Origin: Halobacterium sp. DL1
GTDB taxonomy: Archaea > Halobacteriota > Halobacteria > Halobacteriales > Halobacteriaceae
Assembly (NCBI GenBank): GCA_000230955.3
Contig: CP007060.1
Span: 2,782,969 to 2,846,968, forward strand
Reading direction: 5' to 3'
DNA: 64,000 bases
This document shows, piece after piece, positions 26,149-33,177 of this stretch. Each line of letters begins with the position of its first letter. Position 1 is the stretch's first letter. The position numbers and the translations under genes are program-made. A model generated the notes under the pieces. That model searched no databases and had not been told where the DNA came from. It saw nothing but the letters and a program-made list of their open reading frames with translations.

Positions 26149-27707
26149 CGGTACTCCAACCCCTTCATATACTCTTGGAGCTCTTCGTCGGTCTTTCGCC
26201 GCTCCTCAGTCAGCTTATCTAGCTCCTGGAGTTTCTTACTCACGTCAATAGGCTCCTCTAACTCGGTCGTGTCAACGTACCGGGGAACGTTCAGGTTCCA
26301 GTCGTTCTCCTTGATTTCTTCCAGATCAACCAGTCGGCTGTGGTGAGCTTTCTCGCGCCCCTGCCTAAACGTCTCCGCAAGGTACTCCACACCCTCCTCA
26401 GTCAATTGATTCTGGTTCGAGAGTTCCTTGAACACCTGCACGTCTGATTCTCGGAGCGTCTGATCCTCGGCGTAAATGAAGTGGACCTTTCCTTCGCGCT
26501 CCTCGGGCTTGTCCTTGTTCAGAATGAGGATGCATCCCGGCGAACCAGTGTTGTAGAACAAGTTCTCTGGTAGAGCGATGACTGCCTCAACGAGATCCTC
26601 TTCCAGAATCGGCTTCCGTATCTTCTTCTCCGAACGCGAGCGGAACAGCACACCGTTGTCCATCACAACGCCCGCCTTTCCCGTCTCGTTGAGCGACGCG
26701 AGCATCAGCTGGATCCACGCCCAGTCGCCACGGTTCGACGGCGGGAGGCCGTACGGGAAGCGGTTGTACGGCTCGTTGTCCTCGACCCAATCTTTGTTCC
26801 ACTCTTTCTGGTTCCACATCGGGTTCGCGATGACCCGGTCGAATACCTCCAGTTCGTCGTGCTTCGTGACGCGCTTGGGCTCTGTGATGGTGTCGCCCTT
26901 CTCGATCTGGGCGTCGTAGAGTTCGTGCAGCAGGACGTTCATCTGGCCGATGGCCCACGTGTTCAGGTTCTTCTCCTGGCCGTACAGCGAGATGTCCTCC
27001 ATGTCACCGCCCTGCTCCCGGATGTGCTCGGCGGAGTAGATGAGCATCCCGCCGGAGCCACAGCACGGGTCGTAGACGCGGTGCCCGGGTTCCGGGTTGA
27101 CGCACTTGACGATGAGGCGGACGACCTCCCGCGGCGTGTAGAACTCGCCACCCTTCTTTCCGGCGTCGTCGGCGAACTCGCGGATGAGGTACTCGTAGGC
27201 TCGCCCGAAGATGTCGGGGTCTTCGAGGTCGGCGTTCCGGTAGCGGTGCTTTGAGAAGTGCGAGACGAGGTCCGAGAGGAGGGAGTCCGGGAGGCGCTCC
27301 TTGTCGTTGAAGTCAACCGTCGTGAGCACACGGTCGGCGATAGGGTCGTTCTCGTCTTCGATCGCCGCGAGCGCCTTGTTCAGCGCCGCGCCAATGTCCG
27401 TCTCCTGGGCCTTGAGGTGGTCCCAGCGGGCACGCTCCGGAATCCAGAACTCCTCGTGGAGGTCACGGTCTTCACGGGCGGTCTCCTCGGGGATGCCGAG
27501 CTCCTCGGCGACTTCCTCGGTTTCCTCGTCGAAGCGGTCGTTGGCCCGCTTGAGGAACAGCAGTCCGAAGATGTAGTTCTTGTAGTCCGCCGAGTCGATG
27601 CTCCCGCGGAGCTTGTCCGCGGCCGCCCACAGATGGGTCTCGAGCGTATCGAGCGTGAGTATATCTGGTTCCGTTCCAGGCAGCTCTGCCTGGTTCCCGT
27701 CAGCCAT
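26145..27707 (-). CDS. hsdM: Type I restriction-modification DNA methyltransferase (N6-adenine)
   Basis: The 520-residue protein has the N-terminal helical domain (YKNYIFGLLFLKRANDRF), the AdoMet-binding motif DPCCGSGGML (213-222), GEFYTPREVVRL ahead of it, and the catalytic motif IV NPMW at 295-298 in place of the common NPPF/NPPY. The final residues form a coiled-coil-like tail (KKLQELDKLTEERRKTDEEL). It methylates adenine in the target set by HsdS and is needed for restriction too. It is the first gene of the hsdM-S-R operon; promoter elements are visible just upstream. Confidence 0.95.
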   Translation of the reverse strand: MADGNQAELPGTEPDILTLDTLETHLWAAADKLRGSIDSADYKNYIFGLLFLKRANDRFDEETEEVAEELGIPEETAREDRDLHEEFWIPERARWDHLKAQETDIGAALNKALAAIEDENDPIADRVLTTVDFNDKERLPDSLLSDLVSHFSKHRYRNADLEDPDIFGRAYEYLIREFADDAGKKGGEFYTPREVVRLIVKCVNPEPGHRVYDPCCGSGGMLIYSAEHIREQGGDMEDISLYGQEKNLNTWAIGQMNVLLHELYDAQIEKGDTITEPKRVTKHDELEVFDRVIANPMWNQKEWNKDWVEDNEPYNRFPYGLPPSNRGDWAWIQLMLASLNETGKAGVVMDNGVLFRSRSEKKIRKPILEEDLVEAVIALPENLFYNTGSPGCILILNKDKPEEREGKVHFIYAEDQTLRESDVQVFKELSNQNQLTEEGVEYLAETFRQGREKAHHSRLVDLEEIKENDWNLNVPRYVDTTELEEPIDVSKKLQELDKLTEERRKTDEELQEYMKGLEYR

Positions 27708-27709
27708 AT

Positions 27710-27736
27710 CTCAGGCATCACACCCTGAGGTAATAA
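27710..27736 (-). promoter_or_regulatory. hsdM promoter with operator-like inverted repeat
   Basis: Reading toward hsdM, the TATA-like TTATTA (27731-27736) lies about 26 bp before the ATG. Between it and the start codon is CTCAGG-N8-CCTGAG (27710-27715 and 27724-27729), a 6-bp inverted repeat placed to block initiation if bound by a dimeric regulator. A leaderless transcript is inferred from the spacing. Confidence 0.45.
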
Positions 27737-27978
27737 CACCAACGTAGCTCGGGTCCAGACAGGGGTTAGTTACTCTCTGAGTAAGAGCTGAACGACCGGC
27801 TTGCCTAACCGGCGGTGATGACACTTCCTCGCTGGTTCGCGCTGGCCAGCTCGCGGGCGTTATCGCTCGGAGGGACGCGGATATTGAATGACGGTCGAGC
27901 GCGCGCGGAGAATCGAAGAACGACCGTGAGGCGAAGCGCGTGGCGTCGGAAGTCTAACCACCCATACGCAGCTTGGAT

Positions 27979-27992
27979 ACCGGACGTCCGGT
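27979..27992. terminator. 14-bp palindrome after the 186-residue gene
   Basis: ACCGGACGTCCGGT is a perfect palindrome 3 bp downstream of the TAG of the leftward gene. It could act as a weak terminator hairpin or a protein site. The rest of the gap 27708-27995 holds the hsdM promoter, a TTACTC-TCT-GAGTAA hairpin near 27770 and no gene. Confidence 0.3.
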
Positions 27993-27995
27993 CTG

Positions 27996-28556
27996 CTACC
28001 CTTCTGAACTAGCGGCGTACTCGTCTCCGAACGTTCCGAAGTGCTGGACGAGCGTGTCCGCCGTCTCTTCCATCTCCGCGGCAGAGCTTACGTGCCTATA
28101 GAACACGGTATTCGAATCGTACGGATTCGTCGACGTATCCAACGACCAGTCGTTAGCCCGCGTTTCTTGAACGATCTTGCGGTCGATATCTTCGGACGCG
28201 TGCTTGACCTTGTATCCGAACGCGCGCAACGCGCCGTCGACATCAGATCGGTTGTATTGCGCCGGGTCCACCCAATACAGGTGTACGTTCAACATCCACG
28301 TCTGTTCCATATCCCGGGCACGTGGTCCAGCCAGCGGGTAGTTGATTCGAGAGTGCGCTAAGATCGAACCTGGGCTTCTGTTAGTGCGTGCATCCCCGTC
28401 AGAACCCGTCGCGAACAGCTGGGAGTGTTCGCTAACCATCCGCTGACCAAATCTACGTAGTGTTGCCTCGATGTCGTCCTCGAACTGCTCTATCAACTGG
28501 ATAGCTTTCAGGTATCGGTCGTTCTGGAGGCCTTTTGTAAGGAAGTCGTCCGTCAT
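27996..28556 (-). CDS. Unknown protein paired with repeat-containing nuclease
   Basis: I do not recognise this 186-residue protein. It opens with a helical region (NDRYLKAIQLIEQFEDDIEATLRRFGQRM), continues with NYPLAGPRARDMEQTWMLNVHLYW and ends with a helical part (EMEETADTLVQHFG). Its ATG overlaps the TGA of the nuclease gene by four bases, so the two are made together. A partner that controls or directs the nuclease, for example an inhibitor or sensor, is plausible from this coupling but not shown by the sequence. Confidence 0.65.
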   Translation of the reverse strand: MTDDFLTKGLQNDRYLKAIQLIEQFEDDIEATLRRFGQRMVSEHSQLFATGSDGDARTNRSPGSILAHSRINYPLAGPRARDMEQTWMLNVHLYWVDPAQYNRSDVDGALRAFGYKVKHASEDIDRKIVQETRANDWSLDTSTNPYDSNTVFYRHVSSAAEMEETADTLVQHFGTFGDEYAASSEG

Positions 28557-29620
28557 GGGTGTTGTCTGGTATTGAGGTATTCGCGCTGATTGTCGAGGAC
28601 GCCCGCGACCGTGATCGGCTGAACCGTGTCGACGATGGTTGCCGGGTCGGCCATCTGCTCGATTATCGGCTGCGGCTGGAAGCGCAGGATCTGCTGTTCG
28701 ACCGCCGCACAGAACAAGTACGCGTTGGCCGCCCAGTGATCGTTGACGGCATCGCCGCGGCGGAGGATCGTTCGAATCGCCGCGGTCACGTCGCGCCAGA
28801 AAACCACGGCGATAGGGCCCGGATCGCCCCACTCGACCTGAAGCTGGCCGTCATCCCGCGACGACACCGCCGGAGTGACGATTGTACTGAGTCGGTCCCG
28901 CTTCCGTTCCGGCAGGAGGAGCGTGTGATGCCACTCGTAGCCGGTATACTCGCGCTCGGCGAGCCGTGCCGTCTCCTCCGTCTTCCCGTAGTGCTCGTCG
29001 CCCAGCTTCACCTCGATCGAGATGCCGCGGTCCGCATGGAACAGCAGGAGGTCTGGTCGCCGGAAGCCGCCGTCGTCCTTCGCGAGTTGGTCCTCGCGGA
29101 GGACTTCGTGCGGAGCCCCGTCCACGGGCACGACGAAGAGTTCGGCGACCAGTGCCGCTGACGGCCGCAACACCTTCGCTAACCAGTCCGACCAGCCCTC
29201 CTCAGTGCCTGGAAGTAGCGGTCCCTCGTCGTCCGTCACAGCAGCCGCCAGCGGGTCCGTGTCGAAGGGAGCCGGTGACTGCCGCCACGCCTCGTTGGAT
29301 TCCCTCAGCAGTTCGCGGATGTCGACGGCCGTCTCGTGCCCGATATCAGTGTAGGCATCCCACCACGAATCGAGGTCGGTCCACTCGTCTTCCAGCTGCT
29401 CGACGAAGAGCGTTCGCGATGAGGCGGCAACGCGGACGTGGGGCCCTGAGTCCGCGTACGCCCGCCACCACGAATCGAGGTCGGACCAGCAGTCAGCCAC
29501 CCGCGCCGGATCGAGCGTGGAGACTGAGCCAGCGCGTCGCGTCGCGGGCCATGCCTGGGTGTGTGCCGACCACCACGGGTCAAGCGCCACCCAGTCGTCT
29601 GAATCGATCTCGACGGCCAC
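28553..29620 (-). CDS. PD-(D/E)XK nuclease with three N-terminal 35-residue WxxLDxWWxAY repeats
   Basis: From a GTG at 29620 the protein has 355 residues. Three repeats start at W10, W45 and W80, exactly 35 residues apart: WVALDPWWSAH, WSDLDSWWRAY, WTDLDSWWDAY. A nuclease core follows: D190 in RRPDLLLF, E203 and K205 in ISIEVKLGDEHYGKTEETARL. The C-terminal 120 residues include VFWRDVTAAIRTIL. The GTG was chosen since TTTACC lies about 25 bp before it, as in leaderless genes; an ATG 96 nt upstream would add 32 poorly convincing residues. The repeat part is of a type I do not know. A defence role is inferred from context. Confidence 0.75.
   Translation of the reverse strand: MAVEIDSDDWVALDPWWSAHTQAWPATRRAGSVSTLDPARVADCWSDLDSWWRAYADSGPHVRVAASSRTLFVEQLEDEWTDLDSWWDAYTDIGHETAVDIRELLRESNEAWRQSPAPFDTDPLAAAVTDDEGPLLPGTEEGWSDWLAKVLRPSAALVAELFVVPVDGAPHEVLREDQLAKDDGGFRRPDLLLFHADRGISIEVKLGDEHYGKTEETARLAEREYTGYEWHHTLLLPERKRDRLSTIVTPAVSSRDDGQLQVEWGDPGPIAVVFWRDVTAAIRTILRRGDAVNDHWAANAYLFCAAVEQQILRFQPQPIIEQMADPATIVDTVQPITVAGVLDNQREYLNTRQHP
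29360..29484. repeat. DNA-level direct repeat inside the nuclease gene
   Basis: The 20-mer CCACCACGAATCGAGGTCGG is found at 29360-29379 and again at 29465-29484, 105 bp (35 codons) apart. It codes for the LDSWW core of repeats 2 and 3. Identity at the DNA level suggests recent duplication or gene conversion, and a chance of copy-number variation. Confidence 0.85.
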
Positions 29621-29937
29621 GTTTGTATTGGCGCTTGGGATGGGTAAAGTCGTTTGGGCGACAGGTCTCCGGGAGGCGCTGTCACGAGCGTCACAGGCAT
29701 CCATCCCAGGTTTCACACGAGGCAGAGTATGCGCGCAGGAACGAGGGCGGACCCCAGTGACGTGGGTGACGATCGATTCCGTCGCGGGACGCAGTGCGCC
29801 GCCTCAGGTCGGCTACCTCGGCCGCTCGGGTCGGCCTACGGCCTCCACTTCTGGTGCTACGGCATCAGCCGCTGTCCGCTCCACTGTTCGGTCGCCGAGC
29901 GCAACTTCAGCAGAAGGATTCGAACGTCAGAGGTCAT
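29621..29937. other. Gene-free right end of the island (317 bp)
   Basis: No credible gene lies between the repeat-nuclease start and the tRNA. The stretch holds the TTTACC promoter box of the nuclease gene near 29650. About 20 bp before the tRNA it holds AAGGATTCGAAC (29914-29925), which in reverse reads like a tRNA T-loop and 3' stem but has no matching 5' stem. It may be a scar of an earlier insertion. Confidence 0.4.
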
Positions 29938-29949
29938 AGTCCCGGGAAG
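29937..29949 (+). repeat. Right attachment-site copy inside tRNA-Gln 3' end (attR-like)
   Basis: TAGTCCCGGGAAG here covers the acceptor stem 3' strand and the end of the T-stem of tRNA-Gln, and repeats the sequence at 10608-10620. Tyrosine recombinases of archaeal elements commonly use tRNA 3' ends so that the host gene stays intact. Confidence 0.65.
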
Positions 29950-30009
29950 ATTCGAACTTCCGTCGTTGCCCCCAGAAGGCAACAGGATTGGCCACTACCC
30001 CACGGGACT
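29938..30009 (-). tRNA. tRNA-Gln (anticodon CTG)
   Basis: The 72-nt cloverleaf folds with a perfect 7-bp acceptor (AGTCCCG with CGGGACT), anticodon stem TTGCC/GGCAA enclosing TTCTGGG (anticodon CTG at 29973-29975 on the opposite strand), a 4-nt variable region and T-arm GGAAG-TTCGAAT-CTTCC. CCA is not encoded. No intron. A TATA-like CTCATAAG lies about 35 bp upstream of the 5' end. It serves CAG codons. Its 3' end is the inferred insertion site of the island. Confidence 0.95.
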
Positions 30010-30100
30010 GCTGTCTGCACGCGTTACAAGACGGCTGTGGCTTATGAGTGTTGCGAACCCTGCCAGGGAGGCGTGGGATGGCGTGACGGGGCCAGCGTCC

Positions 30101-30757
30101 TCAGTAGCCGAGTCGGTCCCGGACGAGCACGAGGGTGGTCCGACCCTCGGTGGCCTCGTGGTGGTAGACGAACTCCTTGCCGACGACGCTGCCGACGCCG
30201 TAGGCGTCCTGGGCTCGAGCGTCCTCCAGCGGGTAGACGACGTCGCGGACGCGGTCGCGGGCCGCCTCGAGGTCCGCGACCACCTTGTTGGCGCCGCTGA
30301 CGAGCAGGAGGTTGCCGGCGGCGAAGGGGTAGGCGCCGACGCGGCTGCCTGAAGCGTCGGCGGCGACGAGTTCGCCGGTCTGGGCGATTGCGTTGACGCT
30401 GCCGAGGAAGTAGTCGGCGGCCTGGGCCTCGCGGCGGCGCCGAGCGCGCTCGGCGTCGTCGTCCGCGTCGGCGACGTGGTCGTGGAGGTCCTCCCAGTCG
30501 TGGTCGCCGGCCGAGAGGTGCTCGACGAAGCCGATCTCCTCGAGCGTCGTGGAGTGGCCGTTCATCACGGAGACGCCCTCGGGGATGCGGGAGACGACCT
30601 CGTCGAGGGCCTCGTCCTCGCTGTCGACGACCACGACGTCGAAGCCGCGCTCCTCGAGGTTCGAGACGGTGGTTTCCAGTTCCTCGTCGGTTGGGAGTTC
30701 GTCGAGTGATTCGTCGTACGCTACGTCGTCCTCGTAGTCTGCTTTGGTCTGGGACAT
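30101..30757 (-). CDS. LUD domain protein (LutC/YkgG-like)
   Basis: The 218-residue protein contains the LUD fold: MNGHSTTLEEIGF, AADYFLGSVNAIAQTGELV and VSGANKVVADLEAA, matching the lactate-utilisation subunit C family. Haloarchaea often carry such a stand-alone gene whose substrate is not established. The ATG at 30757 was chosen since upstream sequence is Arg-rich and not coding-like. It is separated from the tRNA by 91 bp and is likely outside the island. Confidence 0.85.
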   Translation of the reverse strand: MSQTKADYEDDVAYDESLDELPTDEELETTVSNLEERGFDVVVVDSEDEALDEVVSRIPEGVSVMNGHSTTLEEIGFVEHLSAGDHDWEDLHDHVADADDDAERARRRREAQAADYFLGSVNAIAQTGELVAADASGSRVGAYPFAAGNLLLVSGANKVVADLEAARDRVRDVVYPLEDARAQDAYGVGSVVGKEFVYHHEATEGRTTLVLVRDRLGY

Positions 30758-30983
30758 TGTGTGAGAGTCGGCGCGCACGCGCGGCGAACGGCCGGTGCGG
30801 ACGCGCCGGGCGGGTGACCGCACTGGTCGTAGCGTCGCGAGCGCCTTAGTCGCTCGCGGACGGCGGTGTCAGCGGGTGGCGCGGGTGATACCTGGTGATA
30901 GCGGGGATGCCACTCGCGACGACAGGTAGCTCGAACGTGCACACACCGACGGGTATTTGCCGGCCCAGGATACACGTTCGAGC

Positions 30984-31568
30984 ATGTACGTCGGACGGTT
31001 CGTCGTCGTCGGTCCGGAGGTCGCAGCCTACCGCGTCTCCTCGCGGTCGTTCCCGAATCGCCGCGTCGTCGAGCGTGAGGACGCGCTGACGGTCGCGCCG
31101 ACGCCGGACGCCCCGGAGACGGACAACCCCTACGTCTCCTACAACTGCTACCGCGAGGCCGCGGGCCACGCCGTCGTCGGGAACGGGAGCCACGTCGACC
31201 CGATCGCGGAGAAACTTGGCCTCGGTTACCCCGCGCGGGACGCCCTCGCCGAGAGCCTGCTCGCACTCGACTACGAGAAGGACGACTACGACACGCCCCG
31301 CATCGCGGGAATTCTGACGCCCGACAGAGACGCCTACGTTGGGACCGTGCGGAAGGACGCGCTGCTGATCGAGAGCGTCGACGAACCGACGCTCGTTGCC
31401 ACCTACGAGAAGGATAGCCCCGAGGCTATCGGCTTCGACGCCGCCACCCCCGAGGAGGCCGCCCAGGAGGCCTACGGCGCGGCGTTCGAACACGCGGTCT
31501 GCGCGGTCGGCGTGAGCCGCGACGGCGACGGCTACGCGACGGCGGTCGAGAACGGGCCGAAGAACTAA
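30984..31568 (+). CDS. purO: IMP cyclohydrolase, archaeal type
   Basis: [21 protein letters not shown] and [10 protein letters not shown] mark PurO, which closes the purine ring of FAICAR to give inosine monophosphate, the last step of de novo purine synthesis in archaea. Its 194 residues are the family's usual length. An in-frame ATG 27 nt upstream is ignored because the conserved N-terminus begins at 30984, with TATTTG about 30 bp before it. It is followed 25 bp later by a phosphoesterase gene. Confidence 0.95.
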   Translation: MYVGRFVVVGPEVAAYRVSSRSFPNRRVVEREDALTVAPTPDAPETDNPYVSYNCYREAAGHAVVGNGSHVDPIAEKLGLGYPARDALAESLLALDYEKDDYDTPRIAGILTPDRDAYVGTVRKDALLIESVDEPTLVATYEKDSPEAIGFDAATPEEAAQEAYGAAFEHAVCAVGVSRDGDGYATAVENGPKN

Positions 31569-31593
31569 GGGCGAGGACGCCCGACTCCCGGGC

Positions 31594-32253
31594 ATGAAGG
31601 TCGGCGTCGTCTCGGACATCCACTCGAATCTGGTCGCCCTGGAGGCCGTTCTGGCGGACATGCCCGACGTCGACCGATTGGTCTGTGCGGGCGACGTCGT
31701 CGGCTACAACGCGTGGCCCGCGGAGTGCGTCGACGTCCTCCGCGAGCGGAACGTCCCGACGGTGATGGGGAACCACGACCGGATGGTCGCGACCGGGCGG
31801 AACTTCCGGGGCAACGGGATGGCCCAGGCCGGCGTCGAGTACGCGGACGCAGAGCTGAACGACGTCCAGCGGACGTGGGTGGAGAACCTCCCTCGCGAGC
31901 GCACGTTCGCGGACGGCCGCCTGAAGGTCGTCCACGACCACCCCGAGGACCAGGACCGGTACACGTACCCCGACGAGTTCTCGCCAGCGCTGCTCGGCGA
32001 CGAGGACGCGCTCGTCCTCGGCCACACGCACGTCCAGCACCACGAGCGCTACGACGAGGGCGTCGTGGTGAACCCGGGGAGCGTCGGCCAGCCCCGGGAC
32101 CGCGACCCCCGGGCGGCGTACGCGGTGCTGGACCTCGAGAACCTGTCCGTCGAGGAGCGCCGCGTCGAGTACGACGTCGAGCGCGTCGCCGACGCGGTTC
32201 GGGCGGCGGGGCTGCCGTCGCGGACAGCAGAGCGACTGGCGAGCGGGCGGTGA
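31594..32253 (+). CDS. Calcineurin-like metallophosphoesterase (YfcE/MJ0936 type)
   Basis: The 219-residue protein has all metal-binding motifs of the small phosphodiesterase family: SDIHSNL, CAGDVVGYN, GNHDRM, a single His in VVHDHPED and GHTHVQHH, in the right order. It would hydrolyse a phosphodiester or nucleotide; the natural substrate is unknown. It lies 25 bp after purO in the same direction and may be co-transcribed. Confidence 0.88.
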   Translation: MKVGVVSDIHSNLVALEAVLADMPDVDRLVCAGDVVGYNAWPAECVDVLRERNVPTVMGNHDRMVATGRNFRGNGMAQAGVEYADAELNDVQRTWVENLPRERTFADGRLKVVHDHPEDQDRYTYPDEFSPALLGDEDALVLGHTHVQHHERYDEGVVVNPGSVGQPRDRDPRAAYAVLDLENLSVEERRVEYDVERVADAVRAAGLPSRTAERLASGR

Positions 32254-32287
32254 GTCACGCCTGAACGGCCGACCCGCTGTCCGCTCG

Positions 32288-33100
32288 TTACTCCGTGGAG
32301 CGGGGCGTCTCGGCGAGGAACTCCCGGATGGCGTCGTTGAAGAACTCGGGGTTGTCCCAGGGGGAGGCGTGGCCGGCGTCCGGTACCTCCCGCACCGTCG
32401 CGTCGGGAATCCGGGCGCCCAGCGTCGGCGCGTGACGGCTGACCACCGACGACTCGTGTTCTCCGTAGAGAATCAGCGTTGGGACGGTGATGGCGGAGAG
32501 GTCGATTTCTGTTCGGTGGAAGGATGCGGGGGCCCGGAGCGAGTTCGCCGCGGCCACGGTGTCCATGTCCGGGAACGCCTCGGCGCGGAGACTGTCGGTC
32601 TCGTCCCGCTCCAGTTTCCGCCCGAGCCACAGCATCACGGCCTTCCCCCGGTCGTAGCCGACGAGGCGGACCAGGCCAATCAGCGCTTTCGTCAGCACAG
32701 TCCGTTCGAGGCGGTCCTGTGTGCCGAGGAACGCCGGCGAGAAGGTGTCCGCGAGGACGAGGGCGCCGACCCGTTCGGGGTACCGGCTCGCGTACACCTG
32801 GGCGACCATCCCGCCCATCGAGACGCCACAGACCACCGGACGGTCGAGGCCGAGCGCCTCGACGAACTCGCGGAGGTCGTCGGCCAGCAGGTCGACCGAG
32901 TACGGCGCGCCGAGCGGGTTCGGCGTCCTGCCGTGGCCCCGGACGTCGTACGCGATGACGGTGTGGGAATCGCTGAACGCCTCCAGTTGTCGCTCCGCTG
33001 CCGTGTGGTCGGAGAGCGACCCGTGGACGAAGATGATGGGCGGACCCTCCCCCCGCTGCTCGTAGTAGGTCTCGGTGTCGTTTGTCTGGACTGTCGGCAT
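32288..33100 (-). CDS. Alpha/beta-fold hydrolase
   Basis: This 270-residue protein shows IIFVHGSLSDHT (oxyanion-hole region), YDVRGHGRT, the nucleophile elbow GVSMGGM, and the catalytic His in DAGHASPWDNPE near the C-terminus. The catalytic acid is likely in LILYGEHESSV. Such enzymes include esterases and 3-oxoadipate enol-lactonases; the substrate cannot be told here. The start MPTVQTNDTETYY was chosen over an upstream ATG because that extension is not conserved-looking. It lies head-to-tail with the tryptophanase gene. Confidence 0.85.
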   Translation of the reverse strand: MPTVQTNDTETYYEQRGEGPPIIFVHGSLSDHTAAERQLEAFSDSHTVIAYDVRGHGRTPNPLGAPYSVDLLADDLREFVEALGLDRPVVCGVSMGGMVAQVYASRYPERVGALVLADTFSPAFLGTQDRLERTVLTKALIGLVRLVGYDRGKAVMLWLGRKLERDETDSLRAEAFPDMDTVAAANSLRAPASFHRTEIDLSAITVPTLILYGEHESSVVSRHAPTLGARIPDATVREVPDAGHASPWDNPEFFNDAIREFLAETPRSTE

Positions 33101-33177
33101 CTGGTCGTTTCTACGGCGGTAACAGGGAAGAGGGTGCCGCGGCGGGTGGAGACCGAGCGCTCGGGCGTCCTGGAGCC

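Larger units (their letters stand above)
10608..29949. mobile_element. Putative tRNA-Gln-integrated element carrying replication and defence genes (about 19.3 kb)
   Basis: The 13-nt sequence TAGTCCCGGGAAG occurs at both ends (10608-10620 and 29937-29949) in the same orientation; the right copy is the 3' end of a tRNA-Gln gene. Between them lie a tyrosine recombinase, helicase, primase-polymerase, a type I restriction system and several nucleases, with patches of visibly lower GC (10.7-13.4 kb and 24.5-26.5 kb). On either side the genes are ordinary chromosomal ones. This is the layout expected of an integrative element that regenerates the tRNA on insertion. The recombinase is 2.9 kb inside the left end rather than at it, so nested or successive insertions are possible. 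Confidence 0.7.

Noticed and set aside
29794..30300. Plus-strand frame reading through the tRNA (giving GRFELPSLPPEGNR)
   Set aside because: This string is the well-known spurious translation of a tRNA gene, not a protein.
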